Shown in pieces: positions 17,565-27,032 of a stretch of DNA of 64,000 nucleotides (position 1 is the first letter of the stretch; every line of letters begins with the position of its first letter). The DNA is from Prochlorococcus marinus XMU1412 (GTDB lineage: Bacteria > Cyanobacteriota > Cyanobacteriia > PCC-6307 > Cyanobiaceae). The notes beneath the pieces were generated by a model. The model worked only from the letters and a program-made list of their open reading frames with translations, had not been told where the DNA came from and did no database searches. A program made the position numbers and the translations under genes. The stretch covers positions 256,423-320,422 of the forward strand of contig NZ_JAAORJ010000004.1 in assembly GCF_017696315.1 (NCBI RefSeq). The letters run 5' to 3'.

Positions 17565-19598
17565 GTGAATCATATCAATAAAGGTAACCCATTTCCCTTA
17601 GGAAGTTCTTTAACTTCACAAGGGGTTAATTTTTCCCTAGTAGCCACAAATGCAGAATATGTAGAAATCTTGTTGTTTGAGACAGAGGACTCTATTTCCC
17701 CAAAAAGTATATTGAAACTAGATCAGAATCATAATACAGGTCCCTACTGGCATGCGGAGGTAAAAAATCTAAAAGAAGGTTGTATTTATGCTTTTAGAGT
17801 AAAACAAAAAAATAATTCGATCAACAATAACTATGAAAAAAAAGTACTAATCGATCCATGTTCAAGGGGTATAACTGGGTGGGGAAGTTATAAAAGAGAA
17901 AATGCATTAAAAACGCAAGAAAATACTAATTCTTGTCTTAAAAGCGTTGTTTGCGATAGAAAAATATTTAATTTTAAAGACTATCCAAGACCGAAACATT
18001 CTTGGGAAGAAACAATTATTTATGAACTCCATATCAAATCCTTCACTGAATCAACTGATAGAACTGAAAGTTGTTTCAAGAAATTTTTAAAAAAAATTCC
18101 ATATCTCAAAGAACTGGGAATTACCTCAATCGAATTACTTCCAATTTTTTGTTTTGATCCAACTGATGCACCAAATGGTTTAGAGAATTTTTGGGGTTAT
18201 AGTCCAATTAATTGGTTTACTCCCCATTTTGAATACCTTTCGAATGAATCAGCTGAAAAGAATAGAGAGGAATTTAGAAAATTAGTAGAGGAGTGCCACA
18301 AGGCAGACATTGAAGTTATTTTAGATGTCGTATACAATCACACTTCTGAAGGAGATTACAAAGGACCTACGATATGTTGGAAAGGTATAGATGAAAACCT
18401 TTATTACTTTATTGGGAAAGATAAAAATTATCAGGACGTATCTGGTTGTGGGAATACTATTGCAGCAAACAGAGGATTAGTTAGAAAACTAATAATTGAA
18501 TCATTAAAGTGTTGGGCGAGTGAATTTGGAGTAGATGGTTTTAGATTTGATTTAGGTATTGCCTTATCAAGAGGAGAAAATCTCTCGCCACTCGATAATC
18601 CTCCAATTTTCGAAGATATAGAATGTGAACCAGAACTTGTTGATATAAAGTTTATAAGCGAACCATGGGATTGTGGTGGTTTATATAAATTAGGGGATTT
18701 CCCATCTAAGAATACTTTCACTTGGAATGGTCATTTTAGAGATGATTTGCGAAGATTTTGGAAGGGGGATAAAGATACAGCTTGGAATATGAGCGATAAA
18801 ATCAAAGGTTCTCCATCGATTTATAAAGAAGATACTATTTTTCCAAAATCAATAAACTTTATTACTTCACATGATGGATTCACTCTAAAAGATTTAGTAA
18901 CTTTCAATAGAAAACATAATTTTGCCAACAGAGAGCAAAACAGAGATGGTGATAACCACAACAATTCTTGGAATCATGGTATCGAGGGGCCAACTACAAA
19001 CTTATTAATTAATGATTTAAGAAAAAGACAACAAAAAAATCTTATTCTCAGTTTATTTATCTCTAATGGTGTCCCAATGATACTTATGGGTGATGAGATA
19101 GGAAGATCACAAGGCGGGAACAATAATTCTTGGTGCCAAAATAATTTATTGGGCTGGATGAACTGGAAACATGATCAACAAGATTTGGAATTATTAGAAT
19201 ATTTTAAATACGTCATAAAAATCAGAAAAAAACTAATAAACATTTTTAATCCATCATTCTTCCCTAATAATAAAACTAATGAAAATATTCCAAAATATCA
19301 TTGGCATGGAACAAAGTTAGATAATCCCGATTGGAGTAGTTGGTCTCACACAGTTGCTTTTAGTATTAACAAAGGTATTACTAATCCCCTGGTATGGATA
19401 GGTTTAAATGCATATTCAAAAAGTATCGATTTCCCCTTGCCAAAATGTAAATATAATTGGTTAAAAGTTATTGACACTAGCATGTCTGAGATTTTTGAAC
19501 CCTTAACTATCACTGAAAAATTTGTTTCAATAAAGAGTAGAAGCTCTTTATTAATCATTTCAGAAGAAGTATTTGGGGCAAAAAATAATTTATTCTAA
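17565..19598 (+). CDS. glgX: Glycogen debranching enzyme / isoamylase-type GH13
   Basis: A 677-residue alpha-1,6-glucosidase. An N-terminal CBM48-like domain (PLGSSLTSQGVNFSLVATNA) is followed by a GH13 barrel with its conserved regions in order: DVVYNHTSEGD, DGFRFDLG with the nucleophile Asp, FISEPWD with the acid/base Glu, and FITSHDGFT with the third catalytic Asp. It removes branches from glycogen in the dark-phase breakdown of stored carbon. It begins at GTG 17565. The stop codon abuts the 3' end of tRNA-Gly on the other strand without spacer. Confidence 0.95.
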   Translation: MNHINKGNPFPLGSSLTSQGVNFSLVATNAEYVEILLFETEDSISPKSILKLDQNHNTGPYWHAEVKNLKEGCIYAFRVKQKNNSINNNYEKKVLIDPCSRGITGWGSYKRENALKTQENTNSCLKSVVCDRKIFNFKDYPRPKHSWEETIIYELHIKSFTESTDRTESCFKKFLKKIPYLKELGITSIELLPIFCFDPTDAPNGLENFWGYSPINWFTPHFEYLSNESAEKNREEFRKLVEECHKADIEVILDVVYNHTSEGDYKGPTICWKGIDENLYYFIGKDKNYQDVSGCGNTIAANRGLVRKLIIESLKCWASEFGVDGFRFDLGIALSRGENLSPLDNPPIFEDIECEPELVDIKFISEPWDCGGLYKLGDFPSKNTFTWNGHFRDDLRRFWKGDKDTAWNMSDKIKGSPSIYKEDTIFPKSINFITSHDGFTLKDLVTFNRKHNFANREQNRDGDNHNNSWNHGIEGPTTNLLINDLRKRQQKNLILSLFISNGVPMILMGDEIGRSQGGNNNSWCQNNLLGWMNWKHDQQDLELLEYFKYVIKIRKKLINIFNPSFFPNNKTNENIPKYHWHGTKLDNPDWSSWSHTVAFSINKGITNPLVWIGLNAYSKSIDFPLPKCKYNWLKVIDTSMSEIFEPLTITEKFVSIKSRSSLLIISEEVFGAKNNLF

Positions 19599-19669
19599 AG
19601 CGGGCGGCGGGAATCGAACCCGCATCTTCAGCTTGGAAGGCTGAGGTTTTACCACTAAACCACGCCCGC
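19599..19669 (-). tRNA. trnG: tRNA-Gly (TCC)
   Basis: A minus-strand cloverleaf of 71 bases. Acceptor GCGGGCG (19669-19663) pairs with CGCCCGC (19606-19600). The anticodon loop CTTCCAA gives TCC for glycine, and the T-loop TTCGATT is present. The discriminator base is T, and CCA is not encoded. It is convergent with glgX. Confidence 0.97.
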
Positions 19670-19730
19670 ATTAAGTAATACAATTACCATTGCAATAATA
19701 CATTATTAAACAATCAACAAAGCAAAAAGA

Positions 19731-21128
19731 TTGGAAAATTCACACTCGAAAAAAAATATTACTAGATCAACAACAAGATTAATGTTCTCTTATGGGCTAG
19801 GAGATGCAGGCACAGGTTTAGTCGCGACGCAATTTGGTTTTTTTCTGTTCAAATTCTTTATTTCTGCTGGTTTACCAGTAATAATTGCAGGTTCATTATT
19901 AATGTTAATAAAGATATGGGATGCAGTAAATGATCCGTTAATTGGATGGTTGAGTGATCGTACTAAATCAAGATGGGGGCCTAGAATACCTTGGATGGTA
20001 GTAGCATCTGTTCCTCTTGGTTTCTCTTTAGCTGCGATATGGTGGACACCCACTGGCTCAGTGCTAACCAAGACTATTTACTATGCCATAATTTCTATAA
20101 TCGTAATGACTGCTTATACAAGTATTAATCTTCCTTTTGCGGCTCTATCTACTGAAATTTCTGAAAAAACAGCAATAAGAACAAGACTAAACGCATCTAG
20201 ATTTACTGGCTCAATAATTGCAGGACTAACTGGTTTAATAATTGCTGGAGTTGTATTGGGTTCTGAAGGATCAGCAAATAATGAATATTTTTTAATGGGT
20301 AAAATAAGCGGATGTATTGCAGTTGCTGCAACATTAATTTCTTGTTGGGGATTGGCTCCATTCGCCAAAAAAGCAAGAAGGCCTTCAGGAAAAGTTGAAC
20401 CCATAACACTTCAATTCAAAAGAATCTTCAGAAATAAAAAATTTCTAAAAGTTATCACGCTTTATATTCTTCTATGGTGCGCCTTACAATTGATGCAAAC
20501 AGTAGCGTTAATTTATGTAGAGGATGTACTGAATGTACCAACATATATCGCGAAGTGGATCCCAATTCCTTTCCAAATAAGTGCTTTAGTGGGTTTACAA
20601 ATATGGACCAGAGTATCAAATAAATTAAACAGGATTTCAGCTTTAAACTATGGAGGGATTATGTGGATTATTTCATGTACGGCAGCATTATTCTTACCTT
20701 CTTTATCAAAAATTTCAGGAGTTGGAGATAGTTTATTCCTAAATGACGGCAACATATTTCTGTTCATTCTTTTAATTTTCATAATCTGTCTTATTGGCAT
20801 TGGTGCTTCAACCGCTTTTCTTATCCCTTGGTCACTACTTCCTGATGCAATAGACGAAGACCCAGAGAAACCGGCAGGACTATATACTGCTTGGATGGTA
20901 CTTATTCAGAAGATTGGTATCGCTTTTAGTGTTCAATTATTAGGATTTTTATTGTATTTATCAGGTTATCAATCATGCTTTGTTGATAAAGATGGTCTTA
21001 ATATTATTGAACAATGTTACTCAGCACAATTAACTATTAGATTATGTATTGGTTTTATACCCTCAATATTGGTAATAATTGGTCTTTTAATCATGAGAGA
21101 ATGGGATCGAAAATTAATTACAAACTAA
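19731..21128 (+). CDS. Sugar:cation symporter, GPH family (MelB-like)
   Basis: A 465-residue membrane protein with about twelve hydrophobic helices. The first helices carry the GPH signature: YGLGDAGTGLVATQFGFFLF, then IWDAVNDPLIGWLSDRTKSRWGPR with the charged loop of MelB-type carriers. LPDAIDEDPEKPAGLYTAW in the second half is also typical. It is thought to move a sugar or glycoside with a cation; the substrate is not readable. It starts at TTG 19731 and is followed after 9 bases by an MlaE-type permease. The nearby glgX hints at carbohydrate use, but the link is weak. Confidence 0.88.
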   Translation: MENSHSKKNITRSTTRLMFSYGLGDAGTGLVATQFGFFLFKFFISAGLPVIIAGSLLMLIKIWDAVNDPLIGWLSDRTKSRWGPRIPWMVVASVPLGFSLAAIWWTPTGSVLTKTIYYAIISIIVMTAYTSINLPFAALSTEISEKTAIRTRLNASRFTGSIIAGLTGLIIAGVVLGSEGSANNEYFLMGKISGCIAVAATLISCWGLAPFAKKARRPSGKVEPITLQFKRIFRNKKFLKVITLYILLWCALQLMQTVALIYVEDVLNVPTYIAKWIPIPFQISALVGLQIWTRVSNKLNRISALNYGGIMWIISCTAALFLPSLSKISGVGDSLFLNDGNIFLFILLIFIICLIGIGASTAFLIPWSLLPDAIDEDPEKPAGLYTAWMVLIQKIGIAFSVQLLGFLLYLSGYQSCFVDKDGLNIIEQCYSAQLTIRLCIGFIPSILVIIGLLIMREWDRKLITN

Positions 21129-21137
21129 TATAAAGAT

Positions 21138-21893
21138 ATGTACTACCTTAATTTTTTCAAAAGACTTCTAAGCAGCTTAATCATTGGTGGGCAAGCAATT
21201 AATTTTATCTTTAAAGGTAAAATTTCCAAAAATGATCTCTTTGACCAACTTATGGAGTCAGGTCCTGGCAGTTTATTGATTGTATTAATTACAGGAATTG
21301 CCGCAGGTACAGTTTTTAATATTCAAGTTGCATCACAACTTACAAGCATGGGGGTTTCAAGTGAAATTGGAGGTTTATTAGCAGTAGGCATGGCGAGAGA
21401 AATGGCCCCTCTTCTAACTGCTACTTTAATGACTGGAAAGGTTGCAACTGCCTATGCTGCTCAACTGGGCACTATGAAAGTCACAGAACAAATCGAGGCA
21501 ATAACCATGTTAAGGACCGAACCAGTCCAATATTTGGTAGTCCCAAGGTTACTATCGATGGTAATAATGTCTCCAATACAGTGTCTTTTGTTTTTATCTG
21601 TAGCTTTATGGAGTGGCCAAATTTGGAGCACAATTTTTTATAAAGTTCCTCCAATAGTTTTTTGGACATCTGTAAGATCAGGTAATGTGAGTTTAACCAG
21701 TACAGACTTAAGTTCAATGTTAATAAAATCTGTAGTATTCGGATTACTTATTTCAGTCATTGCTTGTGGATATGGACTCACAACTAAAGGAGGTCCAAAA
21801 GAAGTTGGAACAAGTACAACAGGTGCTGTTGTAATGACTCTCGTTACTGTATCTTTAATGGATGTATTACTAACGCAAATTTTATTTGGATGA
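21138..21893 (+). CDS. MlaE-family lipid ABC transporter permease
   Basis: A 251-residue permease with about five membrane helices and the MlaE pattern: ESGPGSLLIVLITGIAAGTV, GGLLAVGMAREMAPLLTATLMTGKV, and a conserved EQIEAITMLRTEPVQYLVVPR. The end contains YGLTTKGGPKEVG. In plants and cyanobacteria this family (TGD1-like) moves lipids between membranes together with an MCE protein and an ATPase, neither of which is next to it here. The next gene overlaps or abuts its stop. Confidence 0.92.
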   Translation: MYYLNFFKRLLSSLIIGGQAINFIFKGKISKNDLFDQLMESGPGSLLIVLITGIAAGTVFNIQVASQLTSMGVSSEIGGLLAVGMAREMAPLLTATLMTGKVATAYAAQLGTMKVTEQIEAITMLRTEPVQYLVVPRLLSMVIMSPIQCLLFLSVALWSGQIWSTIFYKVPPIVFWTSVRSGNVSLTSTDLSSMLIKSVVFGLLISVIACGYGLTTKGGPKEVGTSTTGAVVMTLVTVSLMDVLLTQILFG

Positions 21894-21897
21894 TACT

Positions 21898-22302
21898 ATG
21901 TTTAATACCAAATCAAAAAAAGAGGAACCAGTAATAATATCTCCTTCATTTCAGTTGCCAATCATTCTAATAATTTTAAGCTTTATGCTTTTATTTTTAA
22001 ATATTGGTTCTTTGCCAACAATAGTTTTTGCTTCTTTTAGCTTTTTTTTATTACTTCAGTCATTCACCTTAAGAATAAAAATAACAAATGATGATTTTAT
22101 CGTTTTACAATTAGGTAAAGAGATTAGAACTTTTCCATTTAAGAACTGGATATCATGGAAATTCTTTTTCCCTATAATCCCGGGTATTTTTTATTTTAGA
22201 GAAAAGTCCAGTCCTCATTTGTTACCAATTTTATTTAATCCAAAGCAATTAAAAGATGAGCTCTTAAAAAAAGTTGATTCCCTGGAAATTAAAAATTCTT
22301 AA
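21898..22302 (+). CDS. DUF3119-like membrane protein
   Basis: A 134-residue protein with two close hydrophobic helices (about residues 18-37 and 43-57) followed by a soluble region containing NDDFIVLQLGKEIRTFPF and FPIIPGIFYFREK, a pattern I associate with the cyanobacterial DUF3119 family of unknown role. The ATG at 21898 is preferred; a TTG at 21886 would overlap the MlaE gene by eight bases. The tight spacing suggests joint expression with the lipid permease. Confidence 0.75.
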   Translation: MFNTKSKKEEPVIISPSFQLPIILIILSFMLLFLNIGSLPTIVFASFSFFLLLQSFTLRIKITNDDFIVLQLGKEIRTFPFKNWISWKFFFPIIPGIFYFREKSSPHLLPILFNPKQLKDELLKKVDSLEIKNS

Positions 22303-22337
22303 AATTCAGACTTTGCCTAATCATCAAAATTATTTAA

Positions 22338-23348
22338 ATGACCAATACAGAAATTTCCGACAATAATCCTGAAAAGGAATTAATGCTAGATAAGTCAATT
22401 TCAGATGATAAAACCAAACAAATTAGTAAGAAAAATACAACGCAAAATAAAAAAATTACACCGAAAAACGATAAATCAACTAAATCTTTTGATGAAATTT
22501 CTAATGAAATTTTAAGAGATCTCGTCTCAAAAAAAGACTCTTTAGTTAAAGAAATAAAAGAGTTAGAAACAAAAAAAAATGAAATAGAAAAAGATATTAA
22601 TTCAAATTTCAAAGGACAGTCAGATAATATTGCTAAAAGAGTGAAAGGCTTTCAAGAGTACTTAACTGGAGCTTTGCAAAATCTTTCACAAAATGTAGAG
22701 AAACTTGAATTAGTTTCGCAACCAATCATCGTAAAGCCTTCTCCCTTGGATGAGAAAAAGCAAAACAATAGCACAAATAATATAGTTAATGTTCCTGCTC
22801 TTTCTGAAACATTTAAGCCAGATGAAGAGATTATAAAAAGTTGCTTTGCAAGTTTCAAAGAACAACCTGACTTTTATGCAGAACCTTGGAAATTAAGACG
22901 GAGTCTTGATTCATCAGATATAGAAATTATGGATGATTGGTTCTTTAACATGGGCGGAAGAGGTTCTCTTGAAAGTAGAGGATCTAGACAAAAAAATGCC
23001 TTGTTATCAGCAGGTTTAATATCTATTCTTGGCGAATTATATGGAGATCAGTTTCAGACTCTTATTTTAGCTTCGCAGCCTGAACGATTAGGTGAATGGA
23101 GAAGAATTCTTCAAGATTCACTTGGTCTAACAAGAGATGACTTTGGACCTAATAGTGGGATTGTTCTTTTTGAAAGGCCTGAAGGTGTCATCGAAAGAGC
23201 TGATAGATTAGAAGCCAATGAAGAATTGCCATTTATTATCATTGATGCAGCAGAAACCTCTGTTGAAATTCCAATACTACAATTCCCATTATGGGTTGCA
23301 TTTGCTGGTTCAGATAATGAAATTTACGATGATCTTGAACTAAACTAA
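22338..23348 (+). CDS. DUF3086-like protein with coiled coil
   Basis: A 336-residue soluble protein in two parts. Residues about 1-120 are lysine- and glutamate-rich, with a likely coiled coil ([19 protein letters not shown]). About 160-336 form a conserved globular domain ([58 protein letters not shown]) that I associate with DUF3086, found in cyanobacteria. The function is unknown. It ends five bases before plsY and belongs to the run that includes MlaE, suggesting a membrane-lipid connection by position only. Confidence 0.8.
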   Translation: MTNTEISDNNPEKELMLDKSISDDKTKQISKKNTTQNKKITPKNDKSTKSFDEISNEILRDLVSKKDSLVKEIKELETKKNEIEKDINSNFKGQSDNIAKRVKGFQEYLTGALQNLSQNVEKLELVSQPIIVKPSPLDEKKQNNSTNNIVNVPALSETFKPDEEIIKSCFASFKEQPDFYAEPWKLRRSLDSSDIEIMDDWFFNMGGRGSLESRGSRQKNALLSAGLISILGELYGDQFQTLILASQPERLGEWRRILQDSLGLTRDDFGPNSGIVLFERPEGVIERADRLEANEELPFIIIDAAETSVEIPILQFPLWVAFAGSDNEIYDDLELN

Positions 23349-23353
23349 GCTTT

Positions 23354-23947
23354 ATGAATATCTTAATAATTTTTACAAGTTATCTTTTAGGATCACTTCC
23401 AACAGGTTTTTTAACTGGGAAATATCTCAAAAATATAGATCTAAGAACTATAGGTTCTGGATCTACTGGAGCCACAAATGTCCTAAGAAATGTTGGAAAA
23501 TGGCCAGCACTTTTTGTTTTTATCATTGACGTTGGGAAAGGCCTTATTGCAGTAAAACTTGCTCAATATTATTCAGATCAAGGATTAATAGAAGTAATCG
23601 CAGGGATATCCGCTATCTCAGGACATATTTGGCCAATATGGCTTAAAGGTAAAGGAGGGAAAGCTGTTGCGACTGGATTAGGTATGTTTTTAGCTCTTTC
23701 TTGGAAAGTTGGACTCGCATCTCTTGGCATTTTTTTAATAGTGCTAACAAAAACTAAATTTGTCTCTTTATCGAGTATTTCAGCTGCAATCTTACTTCCT
23801 ATTTTTATGTTTTTTTACCTAGGTAAATTTATGCACTCTTACTTTTTTATAAGTTTAATTGTGTCATTATTAGTAATCTGGAAACATAGAACAAACATAA
23901 CAAGATTACTTAAGGGAGAAGAATCCAAAATCAATCAGAATCAATAG
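23354..23947 (+). CDS. plsY: Glycerol-3-phosphate acyltransferase PlsY
   Basis: A 197-residue membrane enzyme that acylates glycerol-3-phosphate from acyl-phosphate, the first step of phospholipid synthesis. The three loop motifs of PlsY are visible: [12 protein letters not shown] with [29 protein letters not shown], and [14 protein letters not shown] at the end. Five hydrophobic helices are present. It starts at ATG 23354, five bases after the preceding gene. The 3' end overlaps the 3' end of pyrF by 17 bases on the opposite strand. Confidence 0.96.
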   Translation: MNILIIFTSYLLGSLPTGFLTGKYLKNIDLRTIGSGSTGATNVLRNVGKWPALFVFIIDVGKGLIAVKLAQYYSDQGLIEVIAGISAISGHIWPIWLKGKGGKAVATGLGMFLALSWKVGLASLGIFLIVLTKTKFVSLSSISAAILLPIFMFFYLGKFMHSYFFISLIVSLLVIWKHRTNITRLLKGEESKINQNQ

Positions 23948-24659
23948 ATTTAAATATTTCTATTAGAGCTTTATTAGGATCTATAGCTTTTGATATTGAT
24001 CTACCAATAACTAACTTTGAAGCGCCATTATCTATAGCTTCATGGGGAGTCATAATTCTATTTTGATCATCTTTATTATCAATATTTAATCTGATACCTG
24101 GTGTAATAAGTTCAAAATTATTACTATAAATAGATCTCAACATTTTTACCTCCAAAGGGGAACAAACACATCCATCTAATCCGGCATCAAAAGACAACTT
24201 TGCAAGTCTCAATACATTTTCTTCAATTGAATTATTTCTATCAAGATCAGTTTGAAAATCTTTAAGAGAAAAGCTTGTTAAAACAGTTATTCCTACAACT
24301 AGAGGAGGCTTTAAACTGACTGAGGTGGCTCCTTCTAAAGATGCTTTTTTCGAATCCTTAAGAGCTTTTAGACCTGCTGAAGCATGAATAGAAATTATAT
24401 CCACCCCTAATTTTGAAACTTGGTAGCATGCTGCACGCATGGTATTTGGAATATCATGAAATTTTAAGTCTAAAAAAATTTTTTTATTTAAACCTTTTAA
24501 TATTTCGATAACTCTTGGACCTTCCCTCACAAAAAGCTCTAAACCAACTTTCACCCACTTAATATTAGGACATTTATCCAAAAGTAATTTTGCTTGCCTT
24601 ACATCTAATCCATCCATTGCCAATATTATTTTATCTTCTGAATTAAATCTGTTATTCAT
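23931..24659 (-). CDS. pyrF: Orotidine 5'-phosphate decarboxylase
   Basis: A 242-residue enzyme that makes UMP in the last step of pyrimidine synthesis. The active-site block [12 protein letters not shown] (Lys and two Asp) and the phosphate-binding end VIGRSISKA are present. The ATG at 24657-24659 is chosen, four bases after the tyrS stop. A TTG further up would overlap tyrS and adds a non-family extension. It is likely translated from the tyrS transcript. Confidence 0.96.
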   Translation of the reverse strand: MNNRFNSEDKIILAMDGLDVRQAKLLLDKCPNIKWVKVGLELFVREGPRVIEILKGLNKKIFLDLKFHDIPNTMRAACYQVSKLGVDIISIHASAGLKALKDSKKASLEGATSVSLKPPLVVGITVLTSFSLKDFQTDLDRNNSIEENVLRLAKLSFDAGLDGCVCSPLEVKMLRSIYSNNFELITPGIRLNIDNKDDQNRIMTPHEAIDNGASKLVIGRSISKAIDPNKALIEIFKSIDSD

Positions 24660-24663
24660 TAAT

Positions 24664-25902
24664 TTAGTTTTCAAACCTCTTAATTATTTTTTTCCCAATT
24701 TGCAAAATTTTTCCTTCCAAATCATTTTTTGAATTAAAAACTAAATCAGGATTTATTACTTTCTGACTTTCAATTTTTACACCCCCACCTTTAATAGATC
24801 TTTTGGATTCGCTGCTAGATTTGAAAAGTTTTAGAGCACTTAACAAGTAAAAAAACTTTACTGGAAAAACTACTTCTTTTAAAGAAATCTCTGGAATTTC
24901 TCCAACTTTTTCTTTTTGTCCAAGGAATAATTTTTCGCAGTTTGATTGCGCGTTTAATGCTTCTTCAGCCCCATGGAATAAAGTAGTAACTTCTAGAGCC
25001 ATTCTTCTCTGTAATTCACGAGGATTTGAGTTTTCAAGAAAACTTAAATTTAATTCAGTAAGTAATTCAAAATAAGAAGGTATTATATTATCTGGGACTT
25101 TTTCTAATTTTGAATACATTGAAAGAGGATCTTCATTCAAACCGACGGTGTTAAATTCAGATTTACTCATCTTCTTAATCCCATCTAAACCTGTCAAAAT
25201 TGGCAGCAGAACACCAAATTGAGGGTCTTGTTTAAAATGCCTTTGAAGATCTCTTCCTATTGCAATATTAAATTTCTGATCTGTACCTCCAAGCTCAATA
25301 TCTGATTGAACAACTACCGAATCGTAACCTTGTAAAAGTGGATATAAGAATTCATGCAAAGCAATTGGGACTTGCGAAGTGTACCTTTTATTAAATTCCT
25401 CCTTAGCTAGCATTTGACTAACTGTTGTACTACCCATTAATTCAATTATCGAATTAAGATTTAATCCTTTTAACCATTCACTGTTATATCTAATTTCTAT
25501 TCTATCTTTTGAATCAAAATCTAAAATAGATTCATTAGCTGGCTTTCCCATCCCTAGTTGGGTTAAGTATGTTTTTGCATTATCCTTAACTTCTTTTTCC
25601 GATAACTGGACCCTTGTTTTGTTTTTTCCCGTTGGGTCTCCAATTTGAGCAGTAAAATCTCCAATAATTAGAACTGCAACATGTCCATTATCTTGGAATG
25701 CCCTAAGTTTTTTAAACAATATGCTGTGCCCAAGATGAATATCTGTTCCAGTTGGATCGATCCCTAGTTTAACCCTTAATTTTTTATTATTTTTTTTCGC
25801 ATGATCAATTATCTCCGAAAAGGTTTGATCCGTTCCCTTAATTGGAAAATATTCTTCTATTCCTCTTGACAGCCATGATGGCAATATTAAATTATCTGAC
25901 AT
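24664..25902 (-). CDS. tyrS: Tyrosyl-tRNA synthetase
   Basis: A 412-residue class I synthetase. The ATP-binding HIGH-type motif is HLGH in [15 protein letters not shown], and the KMSKS loop is intact in [35 protein letters not shown] gives the tyrosine pocket. The C-terminal region holds a degenerate S4-like part ([11 protein letters not shown]). It starts at ATG 25900-25902. Upstream, 19 bases away on the same strand, is a DUF1825-type gene; downstream is pyrF. Confidence 0.97.
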   Translation of the reverse strand: MSDNLILPSWLSRGIEEYFPIKGTDQTFSEIIDHAKKNNKKLRVKLGIDPTGTDIHLGHSILFKKLRAFQDNGHVAVLIIGDFTAQIGDPTGKNKTRVQLSEKEVKDNAKTYLTQLGMGKPANESILDFDSKDRIEIRYNSEWLKGLNLNSIIELMGSTTVSQMLAKEEFNKRYTSQVPIALHEFLYPLLQGYDSVVVQSDIELGGTDQKFNIAIGRDLQRHFKQDPQFGVLLPILTGLDGIKKMSKSEFNTVGLNEDPLSMYSKLEKVPDNIIPSYFELLTELNLSFLENSNPRELQRRMALEVTTLFHGAEEALNAQSNCEKLFLGQKEKVGEIPEISLKEVVFPVKFFYLLSALKLFKSSSESKRSIKGGGVKIESQKVINPDLVFNSKNDLEGKILQIGKKIIKRFEN

Positions 25903-25921
25903 GAAGCTTTAAAAGTTTAAT

Positions 25922-26245
25922 TTAAGAAGTTTTATCAAGTTCATCCTTCATTCTTATTAAGGTTTTATTCATTTGATCGAACATTTGATCAGGAGTAATC
26001 CCAAATTGACTTAACTGTGTCTTTAATTGTTCTACGGTCATTTTTGCTTGAAAATCTTCAGATAATTCAAACCTCTTCATAAAAACCTTATAACGATCCA
26101 TAAGAGATTCCATTTTTTTTATAAACATTTTTTTCCCTTCTCTGTCAAATTTTCCATAATCAGAACCAAGTTTCATAAGTTCTTGGTAGTCTGTAAAAAG
26201 CTTTTTAGCTTCTTCTTGAACGATGTCTGACTCAAAGAATCCCAT
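25922..26245 (-). CDS. DUF1825-family protein
   Basis: A 107-residue soluble, mainly helical protein. It begins MGFFESDIVQEEAKKLFTDY and continues with YGKFDREGKKMFI, FMKRFELSEDFQAKMTVEQL and the C-terminal FGITPDQMFDQMN. This is a highly conserved cyanobacterial family (DUF1825) with no established role. The ATG at 26243-26245 fits the family start; a seven-residue upstream extension is possible. It probably shares the transcript of tyrS and pyrF. Confidence 0.9.
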   Translation of the reverse strand: MGFFESDIVQEEAKKLFTDYQELMKLGSDYGKFDREGKKMFIKKMESLMDRYKVFMKRFELSEDFQAKMTVEQLKTQLSQFGITPDQMFDQMNKTLIRMKDELDKTS

Positions 26246-26396
26246 TTCTATTTTTTTTCTTCGCAAGATTAAGGCTCAATTACAAGATAACAAGAATCTT
26301 TTAAATTGATTAGAACATTAATAAATTTTAGTTTATAAATAATTCTTTGATTTATATTTTTTCAGAATTAAATTTAGTAGACATGCTTCATAAATA

Positions 26397-27008
26397 TTGG
26401 AAAAATTTAACGTAAATAATATTTCAAACCAAAATAGGCAATTTGAATTATTTGGTTCAAATGTAAATACATCAATTAATTTTCAACACTCAAATAATCT
26501 AAAAATCAAAGGCGAAAACCTTACTGAATGGAGAAATAGAATACATAATCACCAATTCAAAATTTCAAAAGATACTCACAATAAAACTTTGAATCAAACA
26601 AGTCTTCCTTTAAATACAATTGCCAATGAAAGAAAAATTGATCCTTTTTCGCTGCAGCCATTATCATTGAACTTTTGGAGAACCAATCAATATATACACA
26701 ATGGGCCAGCAATGTATTTTGTAATTGACTCGATGGAGTGTTCGAAAATAATCCTATATATAGGAGAAACAAATTCAGCAAATAAGAGATGGAAGGGAGA
26801 ACATGACTGTAAAAATTACCTCATGAACTATAAAGAAGCCCTTGCTCATAACAAAATCTCAAGTCACCAAGATATTCGTTTCTTCTTAGATGTACCTAAA
26901 GAAGTAAAATTAAGACGTAAATTAGAACAGCAACTGATATATTTATGGTTACCACCTTTTAATAAAGAAACTCGAGATAGGTGGTCAACTACTTTCACAA
27001 ACAACTAA
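26397..27008 (+). CDS. GIY-YIG nuclease-like protein
   Basis: A 203-residue protein not previously familiar to me. About residues 1-100 are polar, of unknown fold. About 104-192 show the GIY-YIG endonuclease pattern in order: MYF at 106-108 in GPAMYFVID (replacing GIY), YIG at 121-123 in LYIGETNS, catalytic-type Arg 131 in NKRWKGEH, His 136, Glu 177 in KLEQQLIY, and Asn 189 in LPPFNKET. A DNA-cutting role in repair or recombination is inferred. The only plausible start is TTG 26397; no in-frame ATG precedes the domain. It stands alone between DUF1825 and pepA. Confidence 0.7.
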   Translation: MEKFNVNNISNQNRQFELFGSNVNTSINFQHSNNLKIKGENLTEWRNRIHNHQFKISKDTHNKTLNQTSLPLNTIANERKIDPFSLQPLSLNFWRTNQYIHNGPAMYFVIDSMECSKIILYIGETNSANKRWKGEHDCKNYLMNYKEALAHNKISSHQDIRFFLDVPKEVKLRRKLEQQLIYLWLPPFNKETRDRWSTTFTNN

Positions 27009-27032
27009 AAGCTAATTAAATCCATTTTACAA

